Origin: Paraniabella ginsengisoli
GTDB taxonomy: Bacteria; Bacteroidota; Bacteroidia; Chitinophagales; Chitinophagaceae
Length of the DNA stretch: 64,000 nucleotides
Reading direction: 5' to 3'
Assembly: GCF_022513635.1 (NCBI RefSeq)
Contig: NZ_JAKWBL010000004.1
Location: 682,001-746,000 of the forward strand
This document shows positions 1-9,212 of this stretch, in pieces. The position numbers and the translations under genes are program-made. The stretch's first letter is position 1. Every line of letters starts with the position of its first letter. The notes below the pieces were generated by a model, which had not been told where the DNA came from, did no database searches, and worked only from the letters and a program-made list of their open reading frames with translations.

Positions 1-129
1 TTGCGTGGCCTGGCTCTCATCCTGTTTTAGCAAATGCAATACTAACCGCAGGGCGGTTTTTTTACCAATACCGGGCAGGCGCGAAAATTCATTTACAGCG
101 GCTTCTAACAGTGCGGACGAAAATTGCAT
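1..129 (-). CDS. recR: Recombination protein RecR, N-terminal part (cut by window edge)
   Basis: Only the first 43 codons are inside the window; the gene runs off the left edge. The translation starts [15 protein letters not shown] and continues into [19 protein letters not shown], the helix-hairpin-helix that opens RecR (compare the usual L-x-x-LPGIGxKxAxRxxxHLL). RecR acts with RecF and RecO in loading RecA at gapped DNA. The zinc finger and Toprim domain would lie outside the window. The ATG at 127-129 is the only sensible start, and a -7 element lies just upstream. The identification rests on this short but characteristic stretch. Confidence 0.85.
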   Translation of the reverse strand, partial: MQFSSALLEAAVNEFSRLPGIGKKTALRLVLHLLKQDESQATQ

Positions 130-133
130 CCTG

Positions 134-141
134 CAAAGATA
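134..141 (-). promoter_or_regulatory. -7 promoter element (TATCTTTG) for recR
   Basis: On the minus strand the sequence reads TATCTTTG, a perfect match to the Bacteroidota -7 consensus TAnnTTTG, ending 4 bp before the recR start codon. A clear -33 TTTG was not identified, so this is a consensus match only. Confidence 0.4.
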
Positions 142-221
142 AAATGAGGTTGCTAATGGAAAATTAAAAATTCAAAATAGCGTTCCATCTTGCCTAAAAA
201 CGTTTTATGTTTGCTTTTCAT

Positions 222-1658
222 ATGCGTGCTAAAAATATTCTGTTTGTGGGGTTGATATTGGCTTCGGCTATCGCCCTTCTGTTTTCAGAAACGGGTTGTG
301 CCAGTATCGTACCTCCTTCCGGCGGTCCGAGAGATTCTTTGCCACCTGTGATTGTTTCTGTGATTCCTGAAAATCAAACATTGAACTTCAATGCAAAAGA
401 AATAAAGATCGAATTTGATGAATATGTCGAGCTTAACGATCCGTATAAGAACCTGCTTATATCTCCTTTCCCCAAAATAAACCCGGAAGTAACCCGAAAA
501 CTTAGAACGGTAACCGTTAAGATTAAAGACACTTTGCAGCCTAATACAACCTATGTTTACAATTTTGCTAACACGATAAAAGATTTGAACGAAGGCAACC
601 AGGGCAAGGACCTATTGTATGTGGTTTCTACCGGAACTTATGTTGATTCAATGGAATTGAGTGGAAATGTGCGTATGGCAAAAACCGGCAAAGCAGACTC
701 AACGCTGTCGGTAATGTTATATAATAATCTTGATGATAGCGCTATTGTTAAGGAGCGGCCAAGGTACATTGCCAGAGTCGATACCACAGGTACTTTCTTT
801 TTTAGATTTTTAGCCCCGGGAAAATATCGTCTCTACGCAATGAAAGATGAAAGCGGGATGTATATGTATAATGGGGAACAGATTTTTGCCTTTGCCGATT
901 CTGTTGTAACCATTGCTCCCGAACCACCTGCGCCCGTTAGAATGTGGGCTTACGAACCCGAAAAAAGGAAAGAGGAGGACATGGATGAGGAAACGGAAAT
1001 TGATGAAAAAGAGAAGCGGCTGAAATTTAATACCAATCTTGAGGCGAGTCAACAAGATTTGTTGTCGGCTTTTATAATGACTTTTGATAATCCGCTAAAA
1101 ACCTTTGATACGACCAAAATGAGCCTTAGCATGGATAGTACTTTCAGGCCGATAACGGGTCATCGGTTCACCTTGGACAGCACGGCGAAAATTGTAACCA
1201 TGAATTTGCCCTGGTTGGAAGACACAACCTATAATCTTGTGCTCGAAAAAGAGTTTGCATCAGACAGCCTTAACCGGCAGATATTCAGGAAGGATACTAT
1301 AACTTTTAAAACGAAAGCACGAACGGATTATGGCCAGGTTAGGATCAATTTTGTCGATATTGAGATGGATAGGAATCCAGTATTACTAATAACACAGGGC
1401 GAGACCATCAAAAATGCTTTTCCCATTCCTGCTAACCGGGTTATTGAATTGCAACTTTATAACCCCGGCGAGTACGACATGAAGATATTATACGACAAGA
1501 ATAAAAACGGCAAATGGGATCCGGGCGAGTTTTTCGTTGAGCACCGGCAGCCTGAATTAATTAATGATATTGATCGTAAATTGATTGTCCGGCCAGATAG
1601 AATGGAAGATTTTGAACTTAAAAAAGGCAGAGGACTCCCGGTAAATCCGCTTAAATGA
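222..1658 (+). CDS. Ig-like (SbsA/Big_5-type) domain lipoprotein
   Basis: About 478 residues. I prefer the ATG at 222 over the one at 207 because it puts the basic residues of MRAKN directly before the hydrophobic stretch. A lipobox-like site follows (SETGC, Cys near residue 26), so the product is probably an envelope lipoprotein. After it comes a Ser/Pro/Gly-rich linker (PPSGGPRDSLPP) and an Ig-like fold beginning VIVSVIPEN, typical of the Big_5/SbsA domain that heads a widespread Bacteroidota lipoprotein family. A charged Glu/Lys-rich segment lies near residues 245-265, and the C-terminal part contains a Ca-site-like DKNKNGKWDPGEFF motif. The molecular function is not known. It is divergent from recR and convergent with the TPR gene at 1739. 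Confidence 0.75.
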   Translation: MRAKNILFVGLILASAIALLFSETGCASIVPPSGGPRDSLPPVIVSVIPENQTLNFNAKEIKIEFDEYVELNDPYKNLLISPFPKINPEVTRKLRTVTVKIKDTLQPNTTYVYNFANTIKDLNEGNQGKDLLYVVSTGTYVDSMELSGNVRMAKTGKADSTLSVMLYNNLDDSAIVKERPRYIARVDTTGTFFFRFLAPGKYRLYAMKDESGMYMYNGEQIFAFADSVVTIAPEPPAPVRMWAYEPEKRKEEDMDEETEIDEKEKRLKFNTNLEASQQDLLSAFIMTFDNPLKTFDTTKMSLSMDSTFRPITGHRFTLDSTAKIVTMNLPWLEDTTYNLVLEKEFASDSLNRQIFRKDTITFKTKARTDYGQVRINFVDIEMDRNPVLLITQGETIKNAFPIPANRVIELQLYNPGEYDMKILYDKNKNGKWDPGEFFVEHRQPELINDIDRKLIVRPDRMEDFELKKGRGLPVNPLK

Positions 1659-1735
1659 GTAGTGAGTGATGAGCAGTGAATGATGAATAGTGAATAGTGA
1701 ATGAAATCATCGTCAATTGTCAACTGCCAACTCAC
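1659..1735. repeat. Degenerate intergenic repeat tract (GTGAATGATGAATAGTGAAT type)
   Basis: Between two convergent genes lies a run built from short reiterated units of the type TGAATAGTGAATAG, then an inverted motif containing GTCAATTGTCAACTGCCAA. Tracts of the same composition recur at 5040-5122 and 51290-51390, so this is a dispersed non-coding family. Confidence 0.55.
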
Positions 1736-1738
1736 GCT

Positions 1739-2389
1739 CTATCCCGGCATTCTGGAAATATACTTTCCAATTTCTTTTAACTGATCAACAATCTGAGGTG
1801 TAGTTGGATTGCAGGCTTTAGCTTTTCTATAAAAATCTTTAGCTGCGCGAAATTCACGCTTATTCATCATGATGCTGCACATTTGCAAAAACGCAGCTGC
1901 TTCGTTTTCTTTATCTGGAAGGCCTTTTCTAATAGCCTGGCGAATATAGCTTTCTCCTTGCTTATTATTCCCTTTTTGCATGGCCAGCATACCCATTTGC
2001 AGCATACTTGCACCTTCTGCTTCTTTCATCGGCATGCCTAAGTCCAGCCCTTTTTTCATCATTGTTTCAGCGCCATCAAAATCCTGCTTGCTCATGGCAA
2101 TGTTCCCTTTCAATGTGTAATAAACCGAACGAATGGGTTTATATAACAGGTTAGGGTATTTTATAGAGTTAAGTATTTTTTCAGCACCATCCATATCGCC
2201 GGTTTCCATATATTCCTGAATAAGCCTTAAGGGCCCAAAAAAGAAATGACTGAAAATAAGGATGGCCGCTATCAGGTAAAGAGGGAATGCCGGCCAGAAA
2301 CTGGCTGCATAATTAGTAAAAATGCCAGCCAATAAAACCACAATAGCAATAATTAACCTGTATCTTATTATAAAAGTATATGCTTTCAT
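1739..2389 (-). CDS. Membrane-anchored tetratricopeptide-repeat protein
   Basis: 216 residues. Two adjacent hydrophobic helices occupy roughly residues 9-50. The cytosol- or periplasm-facing remainder has at least three TPR-like helical pairs, for example LLYKPIRSVYYTLKGNIAMS, then QDFDGAETMMKKGLDLG and a later KREFRAAKDFYRKAKACNP. TPR proteins of this kind are usually assembly or interaction scaffolds; the partner is unknown. It is the last gene of the minus-strand group that includes bactofilin and the M23 peptidase, but it has its own -7 element upstream and is separated by 136 bp, so it may be independently transcribed. Confidence 0.7.
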   Translation of the reverse strand: MKAYTFIIRYRLIIAIVVLLAGIFTNYAASFWPAFPLYLIAAILIFSHFFFGPLRLIQEYMETGDMDGAEKILNSIKYPNLLYKPIRSVYYTLKGNIAMSKQDFDGAETMMKKGLDLGMPMKEAEGASMLQMGMLAMQKGNNKQGESYIRQAIRKGLPDKENEAAAFLQMCSIMMNKREFRAAKDFYRKAKACNPTTPQIVDQLKEIGKYISRMPG

Positions 2390-2415
2390 TTAATGTAATG
2401 TAAAATTTAGGGAGG

Positions 2416-2423
2416 CAAAGATA
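2416..2423 (-). promoter_or_regulatory. -7 promoter element (TATCTTTG) for the TPR gene
   Basis: A perfect TAnnTTTG match on the minus strand, 27 bp upstream of the ATG at 2389. Consensus match only. Confidence 0.4.
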
Positions 2424-2525
2424 GGTTATGCTTTTACGCAGGACGACTGACCGGGTAAAACAAAACTCAAAATAGAGTATGACCTTATGAGAATTAGTAA
2501 GATAATTTCTGAAGCAAGGAATTTA

Positions 2526-2945
2526 TCAACCTGCTATATGCAAAGTTTTCGGTATTGAATTTTCCAGGCTATTAACCTCATCCTGCATATAAAGCTGGCC
2601 GTTATATTTTCCTCCGGTTTCAATCAGTATAATTTCAGTGTGTATGTCTCCTTTTATATTTCCGGAACTTTTGATCTGAATGCTTTTACAAAAAATATTG
2701 CCGGTCAGTTTTCCGTAAACGATCAGGTTTTCTGTTTTAACATCGCCAATTACAAAAGCGCCATCACCAACAATTAATCCTCTTTGTAAAGTAATATTGC
2801 CTTCCACCCGCCCATCAACGCGAACGGTTCCGTCTCCTTGCAGTTCACCTTTTATAATCAGGTCTTTGCCAATAATACTGTTGATCGGCTCCTGGTTTAA
2901 TACTGTAGCATCTTCAATTTGCAGCTGTCTTTTCTTACCTAACAT
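2526..2945 (-). CDS. Bactofilin (polymer-forming cytoskeletal protein)
   Basis: 139 residues, the usual size for the family. After about 20 variable residues comes the bactofilin beta-helix: INSIIGKDLIIKGELQGDGT followed by short parallel strands (VRVDGRVEGN, GLIVGDGAFVIGDV, ENLIVYGKLTGN). Bactofilins form filaments under the membrane and localise cell-wall enzymes. Directly upstream on the same strand, 15 bp away, is an M23 peptidase; this pairing is common in bacteria and suggests that the filament positions the hydrolase. No membrane segment is visible. Confidence 0.92.
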   Translation of the reverse strand: MLGKKRQLQIEDATVLNQEPINSIIGKDLIIKGELQGDGTVRVDGRVEGNITLQRGLIVGDGAFVIGDVKTENLIVYGKLTGNIFCKSIQIKSSGNIKGDIHTEIILIETGGKYNGQLYMQDEVNSLENSIPKTLHIAG

Positions 2946-2960
2946 TTTCGATATTGTTTT

Positions 2961-3773
2961 TTAAAAAGTTAAATATTCAAAAGGGTCAATCCGTTTATTT
3001 TGCCGGTGAATTTCGTAATGCAAGTGTGGCCCTGTCGATCTGCCGGTGCTTCCCAGTTTGCCAATTACAGTGCCTGATTCTATTTTATCGTTTACAGAGA
3101 CATTTATACCCGAAAGATGGCCATACAGGGTTTTTATATTTTGTGAATGAGCTACTATTACGCAATTACCGTAACCTCCTTTCCGTCCGGCGTGAATTAC
3201 TTTTCCTTTTGCGGTGGACTTTACCTGCTCGCCTGTATTTCCCTTAAAGTCGATACCTCCATGCAATTCGTGACCCTGACCTGAAAAAGGATTACTGCGA
3301 TAACCAAACCTTGAAGTTATGGGGCCGGAATGTGGCGCACCAATAGGAATTTCGCATATTGATTTTTCGAGGTCTTCCAGTTGATTCACATAATAACTGG
3401 TAACATTGTCTACATCAGTTATATCAAGCGCCTCACCGCCCATATTTTGTGTAGGAATTTCTTTAAGGCCTTTTGCTTTAAGCAGTTTGTTTACTTTATT
3501 TAGATATTGATCGATCTCACTAAAAGATCGCTGAACTTTAGAAACATCAGCTTTCATTTTTAGCTGCTGCACAAAAGTTAGTTTTTTTGAATAATAAGAA
3601 CTTGTTTGTTGGTATATCAAAAAGCCGATGACCAATCCAAATACTATAAATACAATAGAAGCGTATAAGACGTATTTACGCCAGTGTTTTATCAAATGAG
3701 ATGGCACTTGCAATGGCGTTCTTGAAGTGCTATGTGTATCTATGAAAAGAATAGATGTTCTTTGCTTTTTCAT
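2961..3773 (-). CDS. M23 (LytM-type) metallopeptidase, membrane anchored
   Basis: 270 residues. One transmembrane helix lies near residues 33-53 (KYVLYASIVFIVFGLVIGFL), then a coiled-coil-like linker, then the LytM domain. The zinc ligands are visible in HELHGGIDFKG (His and Asp of HxxxD) and in GPHLHYEIH (HxH). This predicts a DD- or gamma-endopeptidase that cuts peptidoglycan cross-links in the periplasm. It is the first gene of a two-gene unit with the bactofilin 15 bp downstream. All catalytic residues are present, so it should be active rather than a degenerate LytM factor. Confidence 0.9.
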   Translation of the reverse strand: MKKQRTSILFIDTHSTSRTPLQVPSHLIKHWRKYVLYASIVFIVFGLVIGFLIYQQTSSYYSKKLTFVQQLKMKADVSKVQRSFSEIDQYLNKVNKLLKAKGLKEIPTQNMGGEALDITDVDNVTSYYVNQLEDLEKSICEIPIGAPHSGPITSRFGYRSNPFSGQGHELHGGIDFKGNTGEQVKSTAKGKVIHAGRKGGYGNCVIVAHSQNIKTLYGHLSGINVSVNDKIESGTVIGKLGSTGRSTGPHLHYEIHRQNKRIDPFEYLTF

Positions 3774-3823
3774 GGTGTCAAATCTGCAGTAGTTCGTTTT
3801 GAAACAAAAAGACTTCGGTGTTT

Positions 3824-3831
3824 CAAATTTA
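3824..3831 (-). promoter_or_regulatory. -7 promoter element (TAAATTTG) for the M23-bactofilin operon
   Basis: A perfect TAnnTTTG match on the minus strand, 50 bp upstream of the M23 start. The rest of the 3774-4002 spacer shows no other structure. Confidence 0.35.
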
Positions 3832-4002
3832 CGTTAAAGATATTAATTGTGAATCTTTTACAAAGTTGTTGCTTCAGGTTTAACCGAATCATAATATTCA
3901 TTCAACTTAAATAGTTTTAGATCTATTAAATTACGCAGACGACGAATTTGATAGGGACAAAGCATTATTGCTTAGCAAGTAAGTTATAATTTCGCATTCA
4001 TT

Positions 4003-5022
4003 ATGGATTTGAAAAAGAACAGGCCCGTAGCCATCTGGCTTTTTATCGGTGCCGGAATGATCATTATACAAGTGTTGCTGGGCGGTATTACAAGGCTTAC
4101 CGGAAGCGGTTTGTCGATAACAGAATGGAAGCCTATTTTAGGAGCGCTACCTCCAATGAACCAGCATGATTGGATGATTGCTTTTGAAAAATATAAACAG
4201 ATCGCTCAATATAAATACATCCACAATTATTTCGATTTACAGGATTTTAAATCGATCTACTTTTGGGAGTGGCTGCACCGCAACTGGGCCCGGTTTATGG
4301 GCGTTGTATTTATTGTACCATTCGTTTATTTTATTTATAAAAGAAAGATTGACCGCAGCATGTTGTGGCCAATGGTCGTATTATTTATATTAGGGGCTTT
4401 ACAAGGTGCAATTGGTTGGATCATGGTTGCCAGCGGCGTGGGAACCGATCTGGTTTATGTAAGTCATATCAGGCTGGCCACACACTTTATTGCAGCATTG
4501 ATATTACTTGTTTATGTTATTTGGTTTGCCATGAAAATATCTGTGCCTGATTTTAAAAAGGCGCGCATTCCTGTGGTTAAAAATTTTACGTTACTCTTAT
4601 TAGCTATTTTAACGGTGCAGTTAATTTATGGTGCTTTTATGGCGGGTACGCATGCGGCAAAATCAGCCATCACCTGGCCCAGCATTAATGGGCAGTTTGC
4701 TCCCGATATGAGTGATGGCGGCCTCTTTCACAATTTGCTGGCCATCCAATTCATCCACCGGGGTCTAGCCTATATCATTACAGCGCTGATTATTTTGTAC
4801 ACAGCAATGCTATACAGACAAATTAAAAGTCTGACCATATATAAATTGCGCAACTGGCCGCTAATTATTACGCTGACACAGGTTTTGCTTGGCGTACTGA
4901 CATTGGTAAATTATCTGGCGCCATCAAAAATCTGGTTGGCTATTACACACCAGTTTGTAGGCATCTTATTATTGATCTGCCTGGAGGTAACCTACTTCTA
5001 CAGCGCTAAAAGGATAAGATAA
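4003..5022 (+). CDS. ctaA: Heme A synthase, COX15/CtaA family
   Basis: 339 residues with about eight transmembrane helices. Family signatures are LLGGITRLTGSGLSITEWKP near the N-terminus and the four heme-ligating or catalytic histidines in LHRNWARFMG, HIRLATHFIA, IHRGLAYI and THQFVGIL. The enzyme oxidises the C8 methyl of heme O to make heme A for cytochrome oxidase, in the inner membrane. The length is normal for the fused two-half family. It stands alone, convergent with the gene at 5131; no other cytochrome oxidase assembly gene is in the window. Confidence 0.93.
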   Translation: MDLKKNRPVAIWLFIGAGMIIIQVLLGGITRLTGSGLSITEWKPILGALPPMNQHDWMIAFEKYKQIAQYKYIHNYFDLQDFKSIYFWEWLHRNWARFMGVVFIVPFVYFIYKRKIDRSMLWPMVVLFILGALQGAIGWIMVASGVGTDLVYVSHIRLATHFIAALILLVYVIWFAMKISVPDFKKARIPVVKNFTLLLLAILTVQLIYGAFMAGTHAAKSAITWPSINGQFAPDMSDGGLFHNLLAIQFIHRGLAYIITALIILYTAMLYRQIKSLTIYKLRNWPLIITLTQVLLGVLTLVNYLAPSKIWLAITHQFVGILLLICLEVTYFYSAKRIR

Positions 5023-5039
5023 AATGGTGTAGCGAGTCA

Positions 5040-5122
5040 AAAAATAACACAGATGACAGTTGACCGTATGACAGGAAAGCTTAGTAAATAAGGTCTGCCA
5101 ACTTTCATCTGTCAACTGTACG
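5040..5122. repeat. Degenerate intergenic repeat with inverted GTCAACTGT motifs
   Basis: Between convergent genes the sequence holds ACAGATGACAGTTGAC and, about 55 bp on, its approximate inverse containing ATCTGTCAACTGT. Similar wording appears at 1659-1735 and 51290-51390. It can fold into an imperfect hairpin and may serve as a transcript end. Confidence 0.5.
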
Positions 5123-5130
5123 CTTGCCTC

Positions 5131-5769
5131 TTATTTTCCCGCCACAAGTTTGTCCTGCAAAGCTTTCAATTCATCCCATTTTTCAGCTGCTGCCAGTTTC
5201 GCTTGTTTAGGCCATGAAGCAGGGTCGTGCAATTGAAATTTAGGGCCTGCTGTTTCTAAAATAGCTTTCAGTTTTTTACCAGTTGCTTTGCCCAATGCAG
5301 CAAAAGTGGTAATGCCTTCCGCTTCCAGAAGTTTGGTTATTTTGTTACCAATTCCTTCAATTTTAGTAAGATCATCTTTTACTGATGGTTCAATTTTTTC
5401 TTTTTTGGCTTTGGGGGCAGTTGCTTTTTTAGTTACAGTTTTTGTAGCTATAGCTTTTGCTTTAGGGGTAGCTTTTTCTTTGATGATTTCGGCAGGAACG
5501 GTAATAGCAGAATTTTCAACTCCAAAACTTTGGTTGTGAATATATTGCTGGGCGTTCCAGTCATTGATCCAGGTACCATTGTTCAATAAAAAACGGTATT
5601 CATAAGTTTTGCCTGGTTCCAGTTCAACAGAAGCGGCTAAAGAGCCATCCGGTTGTACGCTAAGTCCGATGGCATTATCTAAGTTCCATTCGTTAAAATC
5701 TCCAAGTAACAGGGCTTCACTAGCAGTGCCTAATGCTTCAGCAGGTAGCGTAAAAGTGATCTTTTTCAT
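5131..5769 (-). CDS. CBM48-like domain fused to a helix-hairpin-helix domain
   Basis: 212 residues in three parts. Residues 1-95 resemble a CBM48/AMPK glycogen-binding module (ITFTLPAEA, LLGDFNEWNLDNA, YEYRFLLNNGTWINDW). Residues 96-130 are a Lys/Ala/Thr-rich linker. Residues 131-205 form a helix-hairpin-helix-type domain (LTKIEGIGNKITKLLEAEGI) ending in LHDPASWPKQAKLAAAEKW, wording also seen as the C-terminal tail of ribosomal protein L21 in many Bacteroidota. No signal peptide, so cytoplasmic. It may tether a glucan to a nucleic acid or to a ribosome-related partner, which is inference only. A single gene, divergent from ThuA. Confidence 0.75.
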   Translation of the reverse strand: MKKITFTLPAEALGTASEALLLGDFNEWNLDNAIGLSVQPDGSLAASVELEPGKTYEYRFLLNNGTWINDWNAQQYIHNQSFGVENSAITVPAEIIKEKATPKAKAIATKTVTKKATAPKAKKEKIEPSVKDDLTKIEGIGNKITKLLEAEGITTFAALGKATGKKLKAILETAGPKFQLHDPASWPKQAKLAAAEKWDELKALQDKLVAGK

Positions 5770-5800
5770 TCGTGTGTTTTTAGTAGTTTGACAAACGCTG

Positions 5801-5808
5801 CAAAAGTA
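5801..5808 (-). promoter_or_regulatory. -7 promoter element (TACTTTTG) for the CBM48-HhH gene
   Basis: A perfect TAnnTTTG match on the minus strand, 31 bp before the start codon. A second minus-strand match, TATATTTG, lies at 5958-5965. Confidence 0.4.
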
Positions 5809-5883
5809 TCTGTGCCGCGTTTCTCAATAATTTGTTTGTTTTAGATCGATTTAACGAAGCTTATGTAAATAAATACATCGCCT

Positions 5884-5906
5884 CCAACCCAAAAGTTTTG
5901 GATTGG
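5884..5906. repeat. Imperfect palindrome in the 5770-6081 divergent spacer
   Basis: An 11-bp arm CCAACCCAAAA faces TTTTGGATTGG across one base, with a single mismatch. It sits in the 312-bp spacer between two divergent genes and could be an operator. Apart from this and the -7 elements I see nothing else in the spacer. Confidence 0.45.
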
Positions 5907-6081
5907 AATTATGCTGCGCTTCATCGTTAATAATGTGAAAACTTGCAGTTTGCGGTGCAAATATAGCCAAAGTGTTACTAGTATTCAGTTTCAGGCGATC
6001 GATGGTTTAAAAAATGTGGATTAGTAATAATAATTTACAGTAAATTAGTGAATTATATACCCATTCTAAATAATTCATAGT

Positions 6082-6804
6082 ATGATTACCCGGATCAGCG
6101 TTTTAGTTGTATTGTTTGTGGCCTGTGTATCTCTTGCCTTCATAAAGCCATCTCTTCCCAAAGTTCTTTTGATGACAAAAACGAACGGCTTTTATCATTC
6201 GAGTATTCCGAAAGGAATAGCAGCCGTTCAAAAACTGGGGAAAGAAAACGGATTTGAGGTAGTTGCAACTAAAGATTCTACTTTGTTTAACGATGATAAT
6301 TTAAAGCAATATTCAGCTATCATTTTTTTAAGTACTACGGGGACGATCTTTAATGACGCACAAAAAGCAGCTATTCAAAAATATATCCGGTCGGGTGGTG
6401 GGTTTGTTGGCGTACATGCTGCAACTGATACAGAGTATGATTGGCCCTGGTATAATAAAATGATCGGCGCCTGGTTTGAAAGCCATCCTAAGCAGCAAGT
6501 TGCTAAGCTTATTGTAAAGGACAAAAAGCATTTAGCTACAAAACATTTGCCTGAGATATGGGAAAGAAAAGATGAGTGGTATAATTTTAAAAATATCAAT
6601 CCAAATATAAAAGTGCTGATAACATTAGATGAAAAAAGTTATGAAGGAGGGAAAAATGGTGATTTCCATCCTATGGCCTGGTACCATAATTTCGAAGGCG
6701 GCCGTGTATTTTATACAGGGGTGGGACACACAGATGAATCTTACGACGAGCCGCTGCTGCTGCAACATCTTTTGGGCGGCATAAAATATGCAATAGGCAA
6801 ATAA
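6082..6804 (+). CDS. ThuA-like domain protein, secreted
   Basis: 240 residues. An N-terminal hydrophobic signal (VLVVLFVACVSLAFI) is followed directly by a ThuA domain: VLLMTKTNGFYHSSIPKGI, then IFLSTTGTIFNDAQKAAIQK, GGGFVGVHAATDTEYDWPWY, and the closing AWYHNFEGGRVFYTGVGHTD. ThuA domains are class I glutamine amidotransferase-like folds found in sugar catabolism proteins and often attached to secreted glycan-related proteins in Bacteroidota; the biochemical activity is not established. It is convergent with the phosphoketolase, whose stop lies 6 bp beyond this one. Confidence 0.85.
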   Translation: MITRISVLVVLFVACVSLAFIKPSLPKVLLMTKTNGFYHSSIPKGIAAVQKLGKENGFEVVATKDSTLFNDDNLKQYSAIIFLSTTGTIFNDAQKAAIQKYIRSGGGFVGVHAATDTEYDWPWYNKMIGAWFESHPKQQVAKLIVKDKKHLATKHLPEIWERKDEWYNFKNINPNIKVLITLDEKSYEGGKNGDFHPMAWYHNFEGGRVFYTGVGHTDESYDEPLLLQHLLGGIKYAIGK

Positions 6805-6810
6805 TCGTTT

Positions 6811-9181
6811 TTAACTAAGTTGCCATTTCCAATTTTTGATTTCGGGCATATCAACACCATGTTTCCTGATGTAATTTTTATGTTCGATATGCTTGTTCTT
6901 CATTTCTTCTTTTATATAAGATACGTGTCGCCCAGTTGCGGCAAGCGGTTTAAAACATCCTGCACCAGGTTGAATCGATCCATCTGGTTCAAAACAGTCA
7001 TATCAAAAGGTGTTGTAATGGTTCCCTCTTCCTTATAACCCCGCACATGTATATTATTATGATTAGTTCGGCGATATGTAAGTCGATGGATCAGCCAGGG
7101 GTAACCGTGGAAGGCGAATATTACAGGTTTATTTTTTGTAAATAACGCATCAAAATCAGTATCACTCAATCCGTGCGGATGTTCAGAAGCGGGTTGCAAC
7201 CGCATCAGGTCAACCACATTTACAACACGTATCTTAATATCCGGGCATTTTTCTCTTAAAATAGATACTGCTGCAATTGTCTCCAGGCTTGGTACATCTC
7301 CGGCACATGCCATTACTACATCCGGCTCAGCGCCTTCGTCATTACTGGCCCATTTCCAAATGCCAATACCTTTTGTGCAATGTGTAACGGCTTCATCCAT
7401 TGTTAACCACTGAGGCGAAGGATGCTTACCAGCGATAATAACATTTACATAGTGCCTGCTTTTTAAGCAATGATCCGTTACAGAAAGCAAGCAATTGGCA
7501 TCAGGCGGCAGATAAACACGCACAACCGAAGCTTTTTTATTTATTACATGATCAATAAATCCAGGATCCTGATGTGTAAACCCATTATGATCCTGGCGCC
7601 AGACATGTGAAGCAAGCAGTATGTTTAATGAAGGCAATTTTTTACGCCAACTGATTTCAGAAGTCATCTTCAGCCACTTTGCATGTTGGTTGAACATGCT
7701 GTCGATTATATGTATGAATGCTTCATAACAATTGAACAATCCATGTCTGCCGGTTAGCACATATCCTTCCAGCCAGCCTTCACATTGATGTTCGCTCAAT
7801 ACTTCCAATACGCGGCCTTCTTTTTCAGGAACTCATCTTCTTCAATTATATCAGCCATCCACTGCCGCTCCGTTATTTCAAAAACCTTGTTCAAGCGGTT
7901 TGATAATGTTTCATCAGGACCAAAAACCCTGAAGTTTCTTGACTCAAGGTTTAGTTTAATAACATCTCTGATATAAGCACCTAATATTTTTGTGTCGCCC
8001 GGACCAGTGCTACTTCTTGCAGGAACATCAAGCGCATAGTTGCGGAAATCAGGTAGGTGTAAGTCGCGTAGCGCCAGTCCGCCGTTTGTATGTGGATTGG
8101 CCCCCATCCGTTTATTAGCTTTAGGCGCCATTTCTTTTATATATGGCAAAAGTTTTCCTTCTTCATCAAATAGTTCTTCGGGCCTGTAGCTTTTAAGCCA
8201 TTTCTCTAAAGCCTCCAAATGATCTTTATTATGTGCAGGGTCGGAGAGCGGTACCTGGTGCGACCTGAATGTTCCTTCAATAGGCAAGCTATCTACTGTT
8301 TTCGGCCCGGTCCAGCCTTTTGGAGATTTAAGAATAATCATCGGCCATACTGGTCGTGCAAATGCTTCATTGCCAGCTGCGTTTTCTTTAATAGCTTTTA
8401 TTTCCGTGATCACCTCATCCATCACCTCATCCATTCGCTTATGCATATAAGCCGGGTCATCACCGTCTACCCAATAAGGTTTCCAGCCATATCCTTTCAT
8501 CAGGTTGTCAAGTTCCTTTTTATCAATGCGCGCGAATATTGTTGGATTGGCAATTTTGTACCCGTTTAGATGCAAGATTGGCAACACCACACCATCATTT
8601 ACGGGATGAAGAAATTTATTGGAATGCCATGCCGTGGCAAGAGGTCCGGTTTCAGCTTCTCCATCTCCGATCACACAAGCTACAAACAAATCAGGATTGT
8701 CAAAAGCTGCACCAAAAGCATGACTTAAAGAATAACCCAGTTCACCACCTTCATGCATGGAGCCAGGACATTCGGGCGATACATGGCTAGGTATTCCTCC
8801 GGGAAATGAAAATTGTTTGAATAATTTTTTCAGGCCTTCTTCGTCCTGCGTTATTTCAGGATAAACTTCGCTGTAAGTCCCTTCAAGATACGTATTACCG
8901 ACCAATGCGGGACCTCCATGCCCCGGCCCAGATATGTAAATCATATCCAGATTATATTTATTTATGGCCCGGTTTAGATGGGCATAAACAAAATTCTGTC
9001 CCGGTGTTGTACCCCAATGTCCTAGTAATACCTCTTTTACATGTTCCAGTTTTAAAGGTTCGCGCAATAACGGGTTATCCCGGAGGTAAATTTGGCCAAC
9101 TGACAGGTAATTGGCCGCCCGCCAATAGGCATCTATTTTTTCAAGTTCATCCTGCTTGGTGGTTTCGGGTGTACTTGCCAT
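6811..9181 (-). CDS. xfp: Xylulose-5-P/fructose-6-P phosphoketolase (two frame breaks)
   Basis: The corrected product is 790 residues, the family norm. The enzyme is thiamine-diphosphate dependent and splits xylulose-5-P or fructose-6-P into acetyl-P plus glyceraldehyde-3-P or erythrose-4-P. Seen motifs: [35 protein letters not shown] and [17 protein letters not shown] (ThDP site), then, after the first break, [32 protein letters not shown], and [18 protein letters not shown]. Break one is at 7821-7825, where one more A on the coding strand restores the frame. Break two is near 6912, and repairing it adds the usual tail ([17 protein letters not shown]). It follows the hibernation factor gene by 31 bp on the same strand, suggesting co-transcription. 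Confidence 0.93.
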
Positions 9182-9212
9182 GGTTTAAAATTAGAGGATG
9201 TTTTTCTCGTTA

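Noticed and set aside
6811..9181. Reading the split phosphoketolase and the other split genes as true pseudogenes or as separate short genes
   Set aside because: Breaks fall in homopolymers, always restore conserved motifs with one base, and affect 21 genes of all kinds. Error in the sequence is the simpler reading.
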